Counted from the first letter of the stretch, positions 16,853-26,814 are shown. The stretch is DNA of 35,877 bases from Bordetella parapertussis (GCA_945897475.1 CAMDFL010000027.1:1-35877), one strand, 5' to 3'. The notes: a model not told the origin generated them from the letters alone. Numbers and translations are program-made.

Positions 16853-17416
16853 CTGGCTTCTCATCAAGAACTCTCAGAGTTTCTCGCGACCGTCGAACGG
16901 CGCGCCTATAAACTCGCGCTTTTTTCGGTACGCGATTCAGATGCGGCTTTGGATATCGTCCAGGACGCAATGTTCAAGATCGCGGAAAAATACGGCGCGA
17001 AACCCGCGAGTGAATATCCAATGCTTTTTCATCGGATATTGCAAAACACCATAAAGGACCATTTCCGAAGGCAAAAAGTACGTTCGCGCTGGACCACGCT
17101 GTTTTCTTCTCTAGTACCAAGAGACGCTGAGGACGACTATGATCCGCAGGAATCCTTTGAGGCTCCAGATTCGTACTCGCCAAATAATCCAGCCCAGTCG
17201 CTGCAAGAATTACAACTTGTTGAAATAATTGATAAAGAAATGCAAAAACTGCCATCACGTCAACGCGAAGCCTTCCTGCTGCGTTATTGGGAGGAAATGG
17301 ACCTTGCCCAGACAGCGGTGGTTATGGGCTGCTCCGAAGGCAGTGTGAAGACTCATTGCTCTCGCGCCACGCATACACTTGCAAAGGCCTTACGGGGGCG
17401 CGGAATTGAATCATGA
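16853..17416 (+). CDS. RNA polymerase sigma factor (ECF type), probable CTG start
   Basis: Sigma-70 family factor of 187 residues. Region 2 is seen in ERRAYKLALFSVRDSDAALD and following IVQDAMFKIAEKYG (helix with core-binding and -10 contacts) and region 4 in LPSRQREAFLLRYWEEMDLAQTA, with the helix-turn-helix MGCSEGSVKTHCSRA near the end. No ATG, GTG or TTG opens the frame before a TTG at 16949, which would delete most of region 2. The frame is open from 16811. AAGGA (16841-16845) lies 7 nt before a CTG at 16853, which gives the start Met-Ala-Ser-His-Gln-Glu-Leu, so I infer CTG initiation (or an ATG-to-CTG sequence error). It overlaps DUF3619 by ATGA. Confidence 0.88.
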   Translation: MASHQELSEFLATVERRAYKLALFSVRDSDAALDIVQDAMFKIAEKYGAKPASEYPMLFHRILQNTIKDHFRRQKVRSRWTTLFSSLVPRDAEDDYDPQESFEAPDSYSPNNPAQSLQELQLVEIIDKEMQKLPSRQREAFLLRYWEEMDLAQTAVVMGCSEGSVKTHCSRATHTLAKALRGRGIES

Positions 17417-17790
17417 ATGAAAAGCAATTCGGATTTCGAATCAAGCAGACCTTGAATCTAGGGCTCAATCTCGACGAGCCAACGCTTGAGCGTTTGAAAG
17501 CTGCCCGCTTGGCGGCACTTCTGAAACATCAAGCCACCTCCCCCGAACTTGTCTTTGCCACGGCAAACAATGCGGGGCGTATTTACGGCGACGCATACTC
17601 TGTGGCAATTCGAATAGTACTTCCGCTGATTTTTCTGATTCTTGGCTTATACGCTTCGAATCACTGGTATCAGGCGCAGCTTCAGGAAGAAATAATCGAG
17701 ATTGATACCGAAGTTCTCACTGGCGATCTGCCCATGGACGCCTATCTCGACAAGGGATTTGACCTATGGTTAAAGCGGTCCTCGGACTAA
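17413..17790 (+). CDS. DUF3619 family membrane protein
   Basis: 125-residue protein with a soluble N-terminus (FGFRIKQTLNLGLNLDEPTLERLKAAR-type helices) and one membrane segment at about 57-77 (IVLPLIFLILGLYA), then an acidic C-terminal tail. This is the DUF3619 architecture, which regularly follows this sigma factor in betaproteobacteria. The start overlaps the sigma stop (ATGA), implying coupled translation. A single-pass protein encoded directly after a sigma factor could be its anti-sigma regulator, but this is inference. Confidence 0.88.
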   Translation: MNEKQFGFRIKQTLNLGLNLDEPTLERLKAARLAALLKHQATSPELVFATANNAGRIYGDAYSVAIRIVLPLIFLILGLYASNHWYQAQLQEEIIEIDTEVLTGDLPMDAYLDKGFDLWLKRSSD

Positions 17791-18245
17791 CATTGTTATT
17801 TTTACTTGCTTCGTCGGCATTCCCGGCGGCGCCAGTCAAGAAACCACCTAATTGGCAGGAACTCTCCCCCCAACAGCAGATGGTTCTCGCCCCACTATCC
17901 GATAGCTGGGATAATTACACGACCCGGCGCAGAAGAACGATGCTGGATATAGCTGAGCGGTATCCTGACATGTCCCCCGACGATCAAGCCAAGATCCAAA
18001 AGCGCATTCAACGCTGGGTAAAGCTATCCCAAGAGGAGCTGGGCGCAATTCGTGAAAGCGCAAAAAAAATCAAGCAGATGCCAGCGGAGAAAAAGCAATC
18101 GCTGGTTGAGGCATGGGACGAGTACCAAAAACTTCCGGAAGAACAGCGTCAGAAATTAAGCACCAGCGCCAAGAGTACGAAAGCAAGTCCGAAGCAGGCG
18201 CCGGCCAAGCAAAGCAATCAGGATTCCGTCGAAAAATCTCGCTAA
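17766..18245 (+). CDS. DUF3106 family exported protein
   Basis: 159-residue protein with a Sec signal peptide (LGLTLLFLLASSAFPAAP). The mature region is helical with repeated motifs NWQELSPQQQ, RW..LS.EE and YQKLPEEQRQKL, as in DUF3106 proteins, ending in a Lys/Ser/Ala-rich low-complexity tail. The start overlaps the DUF3619 gene by 25 bp. Periplasmic location is expected; function is unknown. Its pairing with the sigma factor suggests a role in envelope stress sensing (inference). Confidence 0.88.
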   Translation: MVKAVLGLTLLFLLASSAFPAAPVKKPPNWQELSPQQQMVLAPLSDSWDNYTTRRRRTMLDIAERYPDMSPDDQAKIQKRIQRWVKLSQEELGAIRESAKKIKQMPAEKKQSLVEAWDEYQKLPEEQRQKLSTSAKSTKASPKQAPAKQSNQDSVEKSR

Positions 18246-18262
18246 TATCAGTGGTAAATGAA

Positions 18263-18691
18263 ATGCATCCAAGAGGAATTGTGTCTGCCGGCCTGGGCCG
18301 GCGCTTTCTTTCGCTGATTTACGAATGCGTACTGCTTTTTGCGATCGCGTTTATCGCATCCTTGCTATTTCACGGCGCCGTCGAATCGGAACTCAGCGGC
18401 TGGAACCGACACGCGTATCAGCTCTATCTATTTCTTGTCTTTGGCCTTTATTTTCACTGGTGCTGGCTGCGTGGCGGACAAACACTCCCTATGAAAACCT
18501 GGCGATTACGGCTTATTAACACCCGTGGAGAACCGCTAGGGCTCGCACAGTGCACGCTGCGATACCTGGCGGCCTGGCTATCACTGCTGTGTTTTGGCGC
18601 CGGATTTTGGTGGGCATTTTTTGATCGGGACAGGCATTTTTTGCACGATCGCCTCGCCAGGACGCGGGTCGTCAGGGTCGACTCATATTAG
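18263..18691 (+). CDS. RDD family membrane protein
   Basis: Small inner-membrane protein of 142 residues. It has the RDD pattern: Arg in AGLGRRFLSLIYE near the N-terminus, hydrophobic segments at about 17-37 and 50-70, the GQTLPMKTWRLRL segment, a third segment (LAAWLSLLCFGAGFWW) and DRDRHFLHDRLARTRVV at the end with the conserved Asp. ATG 18263 is chosen; GTG 18251 is also possible. It is the fourth gene of the sigma operon. RDD proteins are of unclear function, possibly transport. Confidence 0.9.
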   Translation: MHPRGIVSAGLGRRFLSLIYECVLLFAIAFIASLLFHGAVESELSGWNRHAYQLYLFLVFGLYFHWCWLRGGQTLPMKTWRLRLINTRGEPLGLAQCTLRYLAAWLSLLCFGAGFWWAFFDRDRHFLHDRLARTRVVRVDSY

Positions 18692-18735
18692 ATCGGCGGG
18701 ACGACCGGCGAGCGAGATCGGGACGATATCTTGAG

Positions 18736-19824
18736 CTATCGTCGCTCCACCCACCACATCAACGAAATGGCCGCCATAAAAAACAGCACGCTTGGCATGA
18801 TTGCAGATGCCAGCGGAGCCCAAGCCTGCAACAATCCAATGTGTGAGAAAAGACTGTTCAGCATATGAAACAATATTCCTATCATGATGCCGGTAAAAAC
18901 CCGTACGCCCACCCCACCCGCTCTGACTTGCAGGTAGGCGAATGGCAATGCCAGGGCCATCATTACCAGCACCGCCACAGGATAGATGAGCTTTTTCCAC
19001 ATCGCGATTTCGTAGCGCTCTGTTTTTTGCCGGTTCTCTCCAAGATGCCGCGAGTACTGATACAAATTCCACGCCGACATGCGCTCCGGTTGCACGAATA
19101 GCACGGACAAGATATCCGGCGTCAAAACCGAGCGCCACACAAGCGTATCGAGCGTCTGTACGACCACGCGCTGCGCATCAAATCGCGTTTCGGTAATTCC
19201 TTCTAGCCGCCAACTGCCTTCCCCCGAAAAATACGCAGTCCTGGCCTCGACAATGGAAAGCAGCCTGTGATTATTGTCGAAACTGAAAACACGAACACCT
19301 GAAAGGCTCGCATCCGGGAGAACCTCTCGAACATTGACGAAGCGGCCTTCATCCTTTATCCATAGCCCGGTGCGAAACTCCTGAGCCACAACCGCACTGG
19401 TGGCCTGAAGCTTCAGGCGTCGCGCGGCGCCGTCGGCAAACGGCGCGACAAGCTCGCCGAACAAAAAGGTCATCAGGGCGAAAACAATGCCAATGCGAAG
19501 AAGTATAAGGCCGGTGTCAGCCGGTGAAAGCCCTGCCGCTCGCATGACCGTATACTCCGAATTCGCAGCAAGCCTGGACAAAACATACAAGCTGCCTATT
19601 AATACCGCGATCGGAAATAATTCGTAGATGTGGGTCGGCGCATTTAAGGCGACAAATGCCAGGGCGTGCTGCAAACGGTAACTGCCTTTGCCGATATCGC
19701 CAAGTTCGTTGATCAGGTCGAAAAACGCGAACAGGCCGAGAAACGCGGCAAAAACAAATAGCGTCGCGCCATAAATCTCGACGGCCAGATAGCGCCGAAA
19801 AACCTTTAAGCGCGCAATTGCCAT
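18736..19824 (-). CDS. lptG: LPS export ABC transporter permease LptG
   Basis: Inner-membrane permease of the LptB2FGC complex that extracts lipopolysaccharide and drives it across the periplasm. The 362-residue protein has three N-terminal hydrophobic segments (about 12-32, 60-85, 100-120), a periplasmic beta-jellyroll domain (about 130-270) and three C-terminal segments. The coupling-helix region YTVMRAAGLSP is clear. ATG 19824 is chosen over much longer upstream frames because the family start is MAIARLKVFRRYLA-like. It overlaps lptF by 19 bp, so the two are coupled, as expected. Confidence 0.95.
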   Translation of the reverse strand: MAIARLKVFRRYLAVEIYGATLFVFAAFLGLFAFFDLINELGDIGKGSYRLQHALAFVALNAPTHIYELFPIAVLIGSLYVLSRLAANSEYTVMRAAGLSPADTGLILLRIGIVFALMTFLFGELVAPFADGAARRLKLQATSAVVAQEFRTGLWIKDEGRFVNVREVLPDASLSGVRVFSFDNNHRLLSIVEARTAYFSGEGSWRLEGITETRFDAQRVVVQTLDTLVWRSVLTPDILSVLFVQPERMSAWNLYQYSRHLGENRQKTERYEIAMWKKLIYPVAVLVMMALALPFAYLQVRAGGVGVRVFTGIMIGILFHMLNSLFSHIGLLQAWAPLASAIMPSVLFFMAAISLMWWVERR

Positions 19825-20900
19825 GCGCCTATTCTCAATAAGGAGCCGACACACAGCCTGCGTAGAAAGAGAAATCCCAGAATGCACAGCATTACCGCGT
19901 GCACTATCCACCAGCCCGCGGCGAAACTCATCCGCCCCTGAAGCACCCAAGCCTGGGCGATACTGATCAGATTCGAATAAGCCATATAGATTAACAAAGC
20001 AAAGATCAGATTTATCGAACGGCTGGCCCTGGGATTCACGAACGAAAGCGGAATAGCAAGCAACACCAGCGTCATCGCGGACAATGGCAAGCCGATTCGC
20101 CACAGCAGCTCAGCCAAATTCGCCTTGTTGGGATCCTGAATCAATGCCAATGTGGTGATCGCCTTGGTCGAAACCTGGGGGGAAATCACCTCTTTGGCCT
20201 CTATACGAATTGCGTAGCGCTCAAAGTCCATCACTTTGTAATCCAACATTCCAGGCGTGCCGTCGTAGCGCCTGCCGTTGAGCAGAACCACAAATCGATC
20301 CCCCGCTTGGGTTGCTTCCCAAAATCCACGTTGACTCACCATGACTGAAAGTTTGCCCTTGACAGTCTGGGAGACAAAAACATTTTGAACATTGGTCTCG
20401 TCGCCATCGATTGCTTCGACAAAGAACACCCGCTGCGCTGCGCTGGCTTCGCGAAATACTCCGGGCGAAACCCGCGCGATATCATCGCGATTGTCCATTT
20501 GCTTTCGATAAGCCTCGCTCATACCCACGGCCCATGGCGAAAGAAATAAAGAAAGCAGACCGATCAGTACAATAATCGGGAGCGAAAACAAGGCGACCGG
20601 ACGGATCCAGGCAAGCAATGACTGCCCGGAACAGAACCAAACCACCATTTCAGAATCCCGATAAGCACGTGACAAGGCCATCAGTACGCTGATGAACAGC
20701 GTCAAGGACAACAACACGGGAAGGTAATTAACGGCAGAAAAACCCAGCAGCGCCAGAACGCCCTCGGAGAGCACCCGGCCGCTGGCGGCCTGGCCAAGCA
20801 ATCGAATGAGTTGCGTTGTCAACGTAACTGCGAAAAGCGTGGCGAATACCGCCAATGCAAGACTGGAGAACTCCCGGATCAATGTGCGCTGAAAAATCAC
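19806..20900 (-). CDS. lptF: LPS export ABC transporter permease LptF
   Basis: Partner permease of LptG in LPS export. The 364-residue protein has the family N-terminus MIFQRTLIREF, hydrophobic segments at about 13-35, 55-80 and 98-120, a jellyroll periplasmic domain, and C-terminal segments. The GTG at 20900 gives the standard start; a TTG at 20906 is also in frame. The gene is divergent from pepA across about 229 bp, the same arrangement as in E. coli. Confidence 0.95.
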   Translation of the reverse strand: MIFQRTLIREFSSLALAVFATLFAVTLTTQLIRLLGQAASGRVLSEGVLALLGFSAVNYLPVLLSLTLFISVLMALSRAYRDSEMVVWFCSGQSLLAWIRPVALFSLPIIVLIGLLSLFLSPWAVGMSEAYRKQMDNRDDIARVSPGVFREASAAQRVFFVEAIDGDETNVQNVFVSQTVKGKLSVMVSQRGFWEATQAGDRFVVLLNGRRYDGTPGMLDYKVMDFERYAIRIEAKEVISPQVSTKAITTLALIQDPNKANLAELLWRIGLPLSAMTLVLLAIPLSFVNPRASRSINLIFALLIYMAYSNLISIAQAWVLQGRMSFAAGWWIVHAVMLCILGFLFLRRLCVGSLLRIGAWQLRA

Positions 20901-21129
20901 CGTCAAACACTACCCCGCCAAACTGGAAAAAAATACAAAGATGCCACCGAGAGCCGGCGTCGTTGCCTCCCTTTTTGCCTGAACCAGATTAATTCGGGGA
21001 TAATCAACCGGAGCAGTAAGTCCTTCTTAGTGGTGCATCTCCTAGAAGCAGGTCTTCGGGAGCCCTGCATGCCCCTTTACTTTAGTAACACTGTTTTCTG
21101 CCAGATGCATTTATCATAAAGGAGAAGCG

Positions 21130-22629
21130 TTGGAATTTAGCATAAAAGTATCGGCGCCCGAGAACGCGAAAACCTCGTGCTTGGCCGTGGGAGTGTTCGA
21201 ATCCGGCATATTATCCGCTGCTGCGACCAGCATTGATCGCGCCTCCGGCGGACTGTTGAAATCACTTCTGGAGAGCGGCGATATTCAGGGGAAATCCGGT
21301 TTCAGCAGAATGCTTTTCCGTGTTCACGGTGTTGTGGCGGAACGAGTATTAATTATCGGCTTGGGAAAAAAGGAAAACTTTCGCGCAAAGGAATACTGCG
21401 ATGCGATTCGCAATTGCGTAATCGCGGTTAGCGGTTCCGCGATCAAGGATGTCTGGGTTTCGCTCGCCGAAACCGAGGTCAACGACCGGGATTCGGAATG
21501 GAAAGCGCGCCACCTTGTCATCGCCGCCTCGGAAGCTTTGTACCGGTTTGAGGAGATGAAAAGCAAAAAAAGCAAGGTGCAATCGATCACCTCGATCACC
21601 CTCGGACTGCGCGGTGCTGGCGAACGGTCTGCTTTTGAACCCGGCCTGGTAAATGGACGCGCCATAGCCGCCGGCATGAATCTGGCCAAGGATCTTGGCA
21701 ACCTCCCCGGCAATGTCTGCACGCCAAGCTATCTCGCAAAAACCGCCGAAAATCTGGCCAAGCAACATGGCCTTAAGGTAGAAGTCCTTGAACGCAAAGA
21801 CATGGAGCGCCTGAAAATGGGCGCGTTGATCTCCGTCGCGAAAGGGTCCAGAGAAGCGCCCAAATTCATTGTGATCTCGCACCGCGGTGCGGCAAAAAAT
21901 GAGAAGCCAATAGTCTTGATCGGCAAAGGGGTCACCTTTGATACCGGTGGTATATCGATCAAGGCCGCGGGCGAGATGGATGAAATGAAATTCGATATGT
22001 GCGGTGCGGCCGCCGTGATCGGCACGATGCGTGCCGTGGCAGAATTGAAGCTGCCCTTGAACGTCATCGGAATTGTCCCCGCGACGGAAAACATGCCGGG
22101 GGGCGCCGCTAGCAAGCCCGGAGACATCGTCACCAGCATGTCCGGACAGACGATTGAAATTCTGAATACCGACGCGGAAGGCCGACTGATTCTTTGCGAC
22201 GCAATGACCTATGCCGAACGTTTCAAGCCAAGCGCGGTGATCGATGTCGCGACGCTAACGGGCGCGTGCATCATCGCCCTCGGTCACGTCTGCTCGGGAC
22301 TTTTTTCGAATTCCGATGCTCTAGCAGATGAACTCCTGGTCGCTGGCGAACGCAGTTGGGATCGTGCCTGGCGGCTCCCGCTTTGGGATGACTATCAGGA
22401 ACAGTTGAAAAGCAATTTCGCGGATTTTGCCAATATCGGAGGGCGCCCTGCGGGTAGCGTCACTGCCGCCTGCTTTCTTTCCCGATTCGCCAAACAGTTT
22501 GACTGGGCTCATCTGGACATCGCAGGAGTAGCCTGGAAGTCGGGCAAGGACAAAGGGGCCACCGGACGCCCCATTCCGCTATTGACCAACTTCCTCATCC
22601 GCAAGGCAAACAAGCATGCGCGCCGTTGA
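21130..22629 (+). CDS. pepA: Leucyl aminopeptidase (cytosol aminopeptidase, M17)
   Basis: Hexameric two-zinc aminopeptidase removing N-terminal residues from peptides; in E. coli PepA also binds DNA. The 499-residue length is typical. The signature NTDAEGRL lies at about 347-354, preceded by zinc-site residues in GKGVTFDTGGISIKAAGEMDEMKFDMCGAA (Lys, Asp). Start is TTG 21130, preceded by AAAGGAGAAG, a strong ribosome binding site. It begins an operon with holC, a hypothetical gene and valS, the order seen in E. coli. Confidence 0.97.
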   Translation: MEFSIKVSAPENAKTSCLAVGVFESGILSAAATSIDRASGGLLKSLLESGDIQGKSGFSRMLFRVHGVVAERVLIIGLGKKENFRAKEYCDAIRNCVIAVSGSAIKDVWVSLAETEVNDRDSEWKARHLVIAASEALYRFEEMKSKKSKVQSITSITLGLRGAGERSAFEPGLVNGRAIAAGMNLAKDLGNLPGNVCTPSYLAKTAENLAKQHGLKVEVLERKDMERLKMGALISVAKGSREAPKFIVISHRGAAKNEKPIVLIGKGVTFDTGGISIKAAGEMDEMKFDMCGAAAVIGTMRAVAELKLPLNVIGIVPATENMPGGAASKPGDIVTSMSGQTIEILNTDAEGRLILCDAMTYAERFKPSAVIDVATLTGACIIALGHVCSGLFSNSDALADELLVAGERSWDRAWRLPLWDDYQEQLKSNFADFANIGGRPAGSVTAACFLSRFAKQFDWAHLDIAGVAWKSGKDKGATGRPIPLLTNFLIRKANKHARR

Positions 22630-22680
22630 TCGCGGCCATTTTCAGCGATGGTCCGATCAAGACCAGTTGCAGAGCTTACG

Positions 22681-23112
22681 ATGACCAGAATCGATTTTTA
22701 CTCGACCGATCAGTCGCGACTGCAAATCGCGTGCAAACTCACGCTCAAAGCAATATCCCAAAACATCGCCATTACCCTATTTGCGCCGGACGATTCCGTT
22801 GCGCGCGCCATGGACAAACTCCTGTGGGCCTACCCGGCAACCGGTTTCATACCGCATTGTTTTGCGACCGATCGCCTCGCCTCGCAGACCCCAGTCATAA
22901 TCGCGCCCGAACTGGATAACAGCGGCCCGGACGAACTTCTTGTCAATCTCGCCGATACCCTTCCTGCGGTGTTCGGTCGTTACCGGCGCCTAATTGAAAT
23001 CGTCAGTTCAACCGACGGCGATCAGAATGCCGCTCGCAGCCGCTGGCGGCATTACAAGGAACGCGGTTACGAAGTCAATCATGTAGACCTCTCGAAAGTC
23101 CCGACAAAGTGA
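22681..23112 (+). CDS. holC: DNA polymerase III chi subunit
   Basis: Chi subunit of the clamp-loader complex, which binds single-strand-binding protein. The 143-residue protein begins with MTRIDFYST and has the family features: an RL..AC.L..KA segment, ..LLWAYPATGFIPHC, and the Rossmann-like FGRYRRLIEIVSSTDGDQNAAR region. ATG 22681 is preferred to the upstream in-frame codon at 22648. It lies about 50 bp after pepA and its stop overlaps the next gene's GTG. Confidence 0.92.
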   Translation: MTRIDFYSTDQSRLQIACKLTLKAISQNIAITLFAPDDSVARAMDKLLWAYPATGFIPHCFATDRLASQTPVIIAPELDNSGPDELLVNLADTLPAVFGRYRRLIEIVSSTDGDQNAARSRWRHYKERGYEVNHVDLSKVPTK

Positions 23113-23585
23113 GCGATAGCGGCGATCTTCTGGACAAGACAGACGCCTTGCTCGGTAGATATCGCGGCAGCGTCAAGCCCGTGCTTGAAGCCGATTTTCC
23201 GGTGCTGACAGACATCATAGCCGAGTCAGAGAGCGCTATTGGCATTGCCGAGATAGACAGTGTCATATCCCCGCCAACACAAAGTCCTGCCTCGGCCGAC
23301 GATTTATCCGAGGATAGAATTCTGCAGGAAGTAATGCTCGCGCTCGCGCCGAGAATTGAATCAGTTCTCGGGGATTCGATGAAAGAAAGACTGGAGGAAC
23401 ATGTTCGCGTTACGCTCCAAACCCTGTCAGAACAGCTTCGACTTGATGTTGAGGCTCTGGTTCGCATCGCGGTTTCACGCGCCGTTGAACAAGTCCTTTT
23501 AGATAAACAATCCATTAATCGGACCTCAATGATCGACCAATCCAAGTTATCAATAACCGCACGCGGCGCAGCAAGCACACCATGA
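23109..23585 (+). CDS. Hypothetical protein between holC and valS
   Basis: 158-residue protein of no certain family. It starts at a GTG overlapping the holC stop (4 bp) and ends overlapping the valS start (4 bp), so it is translated as part of the operon. The N-terminal half is acidic, Ser/Ala/Asp-rich and probably disordered (about 1-65). The C-terminal part (about 70-135) is predicted helical with regular Leu/Val spacing ([20 protein letters not shown], then [17 protein letters not shown]). Small proteins at this position occur in other betaproteobacteria (DUF2486 is a possible match, from memory only). A link to the clamp loader is conceivable but not shown. Confidence 0.75.
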   Translation: MSDSGDLLDKTDALLGRYRGSVKPVLEADFPVLTDIIAESESAIGIAEIDSVISPPTQSPASADDLSEDRILQEVMLALAPRIESVLGDSMKERLEEHVRVTLQTLSEQLRLDVEALVRIAVSRAVEQVLLDKQSINRTSMIDQSKLSITARGAASTP

Positions 23586-26371
23586 GCATGGAAAAAAGTT
23601 TCAATCCCGGAGCCATCGAGTCCCACTGGTATCCCGAATGGGAGAGGCGCGGATATTTCAAGGAGCCGGATCCCGGTACACGTTCCAGTTATTGCATTCA
23701 ATTGCCACCGCCGAATGTCACCGGCACCTTGCATATGGGACACGCATTCCAGCAGACCCTGATGGACGCCTTGATTCGATATCACCGTATGCGTGGCGAG
23801 GACACCAACTGGGTTGTCGGCACCGACCATGCCGGTATCGCCACACAGATCGTGGTCGAGCGAAATCTTGAAGCCGAGGGAAAGTCGCGGCTTGAATTGG
23901 GACGCGACGCGTTCACTGAACGGGTGTGGGACTGGAAAAAACAGTCCGGCGCGAGCATTACTCAACAAATGCGGCGTCTGGGCGCCTCTTGCAACTGGAA
24001 CTACGCGGATGCTGATCAGCAGTCAGCAGGCTATTTCACCATGGATTCGCGCATGTCCGAGGCGGTGGCCGAGGTATTTGTGCAACTCTACGATCAGGGG
24101 CTTATCTACCGCGGTACGCGACTAGTCAATTGGGATCCCAAGCTTGGTTCAGCGGTTTCTGATCTCGAAGTCGACAGCGAGGAAGAAGACGGCAAGATTT
24201 GGGAAATCCGTTACCCCATGGAAGATGGCCAAGGTTCGTTGGTCGTCGCAACCACGCGACCAGAGACCCTGTTGGGAGACGTCGCAGTTGCTGTGAACCC
24301 TGCTGACCCCCGCTATACCGCATTCGTCGGACGCCGGGCAATGGTGCCACTGACGAGCCGATCCATACCTGTCATTGCAGACGACTACGTCGATGCGGAG
24401 TTTGGAACCGGATGCGTAAAAATTACGCCTGCGCATGACTTCAACGATTTCATCGTCGGTCGACGTCATCATCTTGAAAACATTAATATTTTCAATTTGG
24501 ATGCAACGCTGAATACCAACGTGCCGCAGGCCTACCAGGGTCTGGATCGATTTGTCGCGCGTAAGAAGATTCTCGAAGAACTGCGCTCACTGGACCTGCT
24601 GACAGCAGAAAAACCCTATCGCTTGCGCGTCCCAAGATCCGGTCGAACCGGTGAAATCGTCGAACCGATGATGACCGATCAATGGTTCATGAGTATGAAC
24701 GACCTGGCGCAGCCCGCATTAAAGGCTGTCGCCACGGACGAAATCAAGTTCTTCCCCGACCACTGGGCCGGTGTCTACAAGCATTGGCTGGAAAACATCC
24801 AGGACTGGTGCATATCGCGTCAGCTTTGGTGGGGACACCAGATCCCCGCGTGGCATGGCGTTTCGGGTGAACTGTTTGTGGCCCGAAGTGAACAGGATGC
24901 GCGAAAGCTGGCCGATGATCGAGGCTACGTTGGCACGCTGACCCGCGACCCCGATGTTCTGGACACCTGGTTTTCCTCCGCGCTGGTGCCATTTACATCA
25001 TTAGGATGGCCACAAAAGCATCCTGATCTGGAACGCTACCTGCCTTCCTCGGTACTGGTGACTGGATTTGACATCATCTTTTTCTGGGTCGCCCGGATGA
25101 TCATGATGAGCCTGCACTTAACAGGAAAAGTTCCGTTTCGTCACGTCTATATCAACGCGCTGATTCGCGACGCCGAAGGACAGAAAATGTCCAAATCGAA
25201 AGGCAATACCATCGACCCGTTGGACCTGATCGATGGCATAACGTTGGAAAAGCTCGTCGCAAAATCCACCGTAGGGCTGATGCGCACGGACCAGCGGGGA
25301 AAAGTCGAAAAATACCTAAAAAAACATTTTCCCAAGGGCATACCCGCTTTTGGCGCCGATGCACTGCGATTCACTTTCACCGCACAGGCGACTTTTGCAC
25401 GAACACTTAACTTCGATTTGAATCGCTGCGAGGGCTACCGCAATTTCTGCAACAAGCTATGGAACGCCACGCGCTTCGTTCTGATGAATACCGAGGGGCA
25501 GGACTGCGGCCTGGACGAAACGCTCGCGGTAGAGCTCTCATCGGCGGACCAATGGATTATCAGTGTCCTGCAGCGAACCGAGGCGCAGGCCGCCAAGGGT
25601 TTCGCGGAGTACCGGTTCGACAATATTTCGAACGCCATCTACCAGTTTGTCTGGGAGGAGTATTGCGACTGGTATCTTGAATTCGCCAAGGTTCAGCTCC
25701 AGGAAACCAACGCCGCGCGGCAACGCGGCACCCGACGCACGCTGGTGCGAGTTCTCGAAACCATTTTGCGTCTGGCGCACCCGATGATCCCGTTCATAAC
25801 CGAAGAGTTGTGGCAAAAGCTCGCCCCACTTACGGGCAAGACCGGCCAGAGCATCATGCTCGCCAAATATCCGGAAGCGGATCTTTCCCACATTAATGAC
25901 ATCGCCGAGGCAAGCATTCAGTCATTGAAGGAACTGGTATCCGCATGCCGAAATCTGCGCGGCGAGATGGGCGTCTCACCGGCCACACTGGTGCCGCTCA
26001 TCGCCACAGGAACCGAGCAGCAATTACTTGCCCACTTTCCCTACATGAAATCGCTGGCCAGGCTGTCGGAAATATCCATCGTTGAGACTTTACCGGTCGC
26101 GGATGCCCCCGTAGCGATATGCGGAGAAACGCGACTCATGCTCAAGATAGAAATTGACGTGGCTGCAGAGGTAGAAAGGTTAAACAAGGAAATTACGCGC
26201 TGCCAGGGGGAAATCGGACGTGCCAATACCAAACTTTCCAGCGCCTCATTCATTGATCGAGCGCCCGCGCAGGTCGTGGCGACTGAACGCGAGCGCCTCG
26301 CAAAATTCACCGATTTGGTGGAAAAACTGGGCATTCAGCTCGCCAATTTGTGCAAACGCCATCCCGAGTAG
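23582..26371 (+). CDS. valS: Valyl-tRNA synthetase
   Basis: Class I synthetase charging tRNA-Val. The 929-residue length is normal. The HIGH-type motif lies in [14 protein letters not shown] (about 41-54) and the KMSKS motif at 535-539 ([10 protein letters not shown]). The CP1 editing domain lies between them, with [15 protein letters not shown] near 223. The C-terminal coiled coil is seen in [19 protein letters not shown] (about 860-890). The start overlaps the previous gene by 4 bp (ATGA). Confidence 0.98.
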   Translation: MSMEKSFNPGAIESHWYPEWERRGYFKEPDPGTRSSYCIQLPPPNVTGTLHMGHAFQQTLMDALIRYHRMRGEDTNWVVGTDHAGIATQIVVERNLEAEGKSRLELGRDAFTERVWDWKKQSGASITQQMRRLGASCNWNYADADQQSAGYFTMDSRMSEAVAEVFVQLYDQGLIYRGTRLVNWDPKLGSAVSDLEVDSEEEDGKIWEIRYPMEDGQGSLVVATTRPETLLGDVAVAVNPADPRYTAFVGRRAMVPLTSRSIPVIADDYVDAEFGTGCVKITPAHDFNDFIVGRRHHLENINIFNLDATLNTNVPQAYQGLDRFVARKKILEELRSLDLLTAEKPYRLRVPRSGRTGEIVEPMMTDQWFMSMNDLAQPALKAVATDEIKFFPDHWAGVYKHWLENIQDWCISRQLWWGHQIPAWHGVSGELFVARSEQDARKLADDRGYVGTLTRDPDVLDTWFSSALVPFTSLGWPQKHPDLERYLPSSVLVTGFDIIFFWVARMIMMSLHLTGKVPFRHVYINALIRDAEGQKMSKSKGNTIDPLDLIDGITLEKLVAKSTVGLMRTDQRGKVEKYLKKHFPKGIPAFGADALRFTFTAQATFARTLNFDLNRCEGYRNFCNKLWNATRFVLMNTEGQDCGLDETLAVELSSADQWIISVLQRTEAQAAKGFAEYRFDNISNAIYQFVWEEYCDWYLEFAKVQLQETNAARQRGTRRTLVRVLETILRLAHPMIPFITEELWQKLAPLTGKTGQSIMLAKYPEADLSHINDIAEASIQSLKELVSACRNLRGEMGVSPATLVPLIATGTEQQLLAHFPYMKSLARLSEISIVETLPVADAPVAICGETRLMLKIEIDVAAEVERLNKEITRCQGEIGRANTKLSSASFIDRAPAQVVATERERLAKFTDLVEKLGIQLANLCKRHPE

Positions 26372-26410
26372 GCAGATCTATCGCGATCATCCCTGGTAAG
26401 GATCGGGAGT

Positions 26411-26490
26411 AGGTTGCTTATGCGCTTATTAGGTTGCTTGTGCGCTTATTGGGTTGCTTCTGCGCTTATTGGGTTGCTTCTGCGCTTATT
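26411..26490. repeat. 20-bp tandem repeat, four units
   Basis: Four exact-length 20-bp units of the form xGGTTGCTTxTGCGCTTATT at 26411, 26431, 26451 and 26471. The last two are identical. The array lies 40 bp after the valS stop. Confidence 0.95.
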
Positions 26491-26525
26491 GGGACCCCCA
26501 ACGAGGGGCCGGCTTAGAAAATAAG

Positions 26526-26575
26526 GCGATAAGCCGAGAGCGATAAGCTGAGAGCGATAAGCTGAGAGCGATAAG
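26526..26575. repeat. 14-bp tandem repeat, three and a half units
   Basis: Units GCGATAAGCCGAGA, GCGATAAGCTGAGA (twice) and a partial GCGATAAG, beginning at 26526, 26540, 26554 and 26568. It lies between the 20-bp array and the tusA-like gene and has an unrelated sequence. Confidence 0.9.
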
Positions 26576-26583
26576 ACAGGCTT

Positions 26584-26814
26584 CTATTTCTTGCGCATCA
26601 GAAAGATATGCACGCTTTCAGCCTCGTCATGGTGAAGCAGTTCATGCCCGGTCTGTTTGGCAAAAGCCTGAAAATCCTTGACCGCGCCAGGGTCAGTGGC
26701 AAGGATTTTAAGCACCTGCCCGCTTGTCATGTCGGTCAGCGCTTTCTTGGTCCTTAGTATCGGCAATGGACAATTTAACCCTCTTGCGTCGAGTTCTTTA
26801 TCAACCTCAGTCAT
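26584..26814 (-). CDS. TusA-like sulfurtransferase (SirA/YeeD/TusA family)
   Basis: 76-residue sulfur carrier of the TusA family. The active-site motif CPLP is present (Cys15 in RGLNCPLPILRTKKAL), with the GQVLKILATDPGAVKDF segment and the beta-strand end ESVHIFLMRKK. It may pass persulfide sulfur to tRNA thiolation or molybdopterin pathways. ATG 26814 gives the standard family N-terminus; a longer frame to 26868 has no supporting signal. It is on the same strand as, and downstream of, an M48 protease, with moaC divergent; the proximity to moaC is compatible with molybdenum-cofactor sulfur supply (inference). Confidence 0.88.
   Translation of the reverse strand: MTEVDKELDARGLNCPLPILRTKKALTDMTSGQVLKILATDPGAVKDFQAFAKQTGHELLHHDEAESVHIFLMRKK

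Noticed and set aside
19825-20103. Extra 93 residues at the N-terminus of LptG
   Set aside because: This stretch lies inside lptF in another frame and does not resemble LptG; family members start at the ATG 19824 equivalent.
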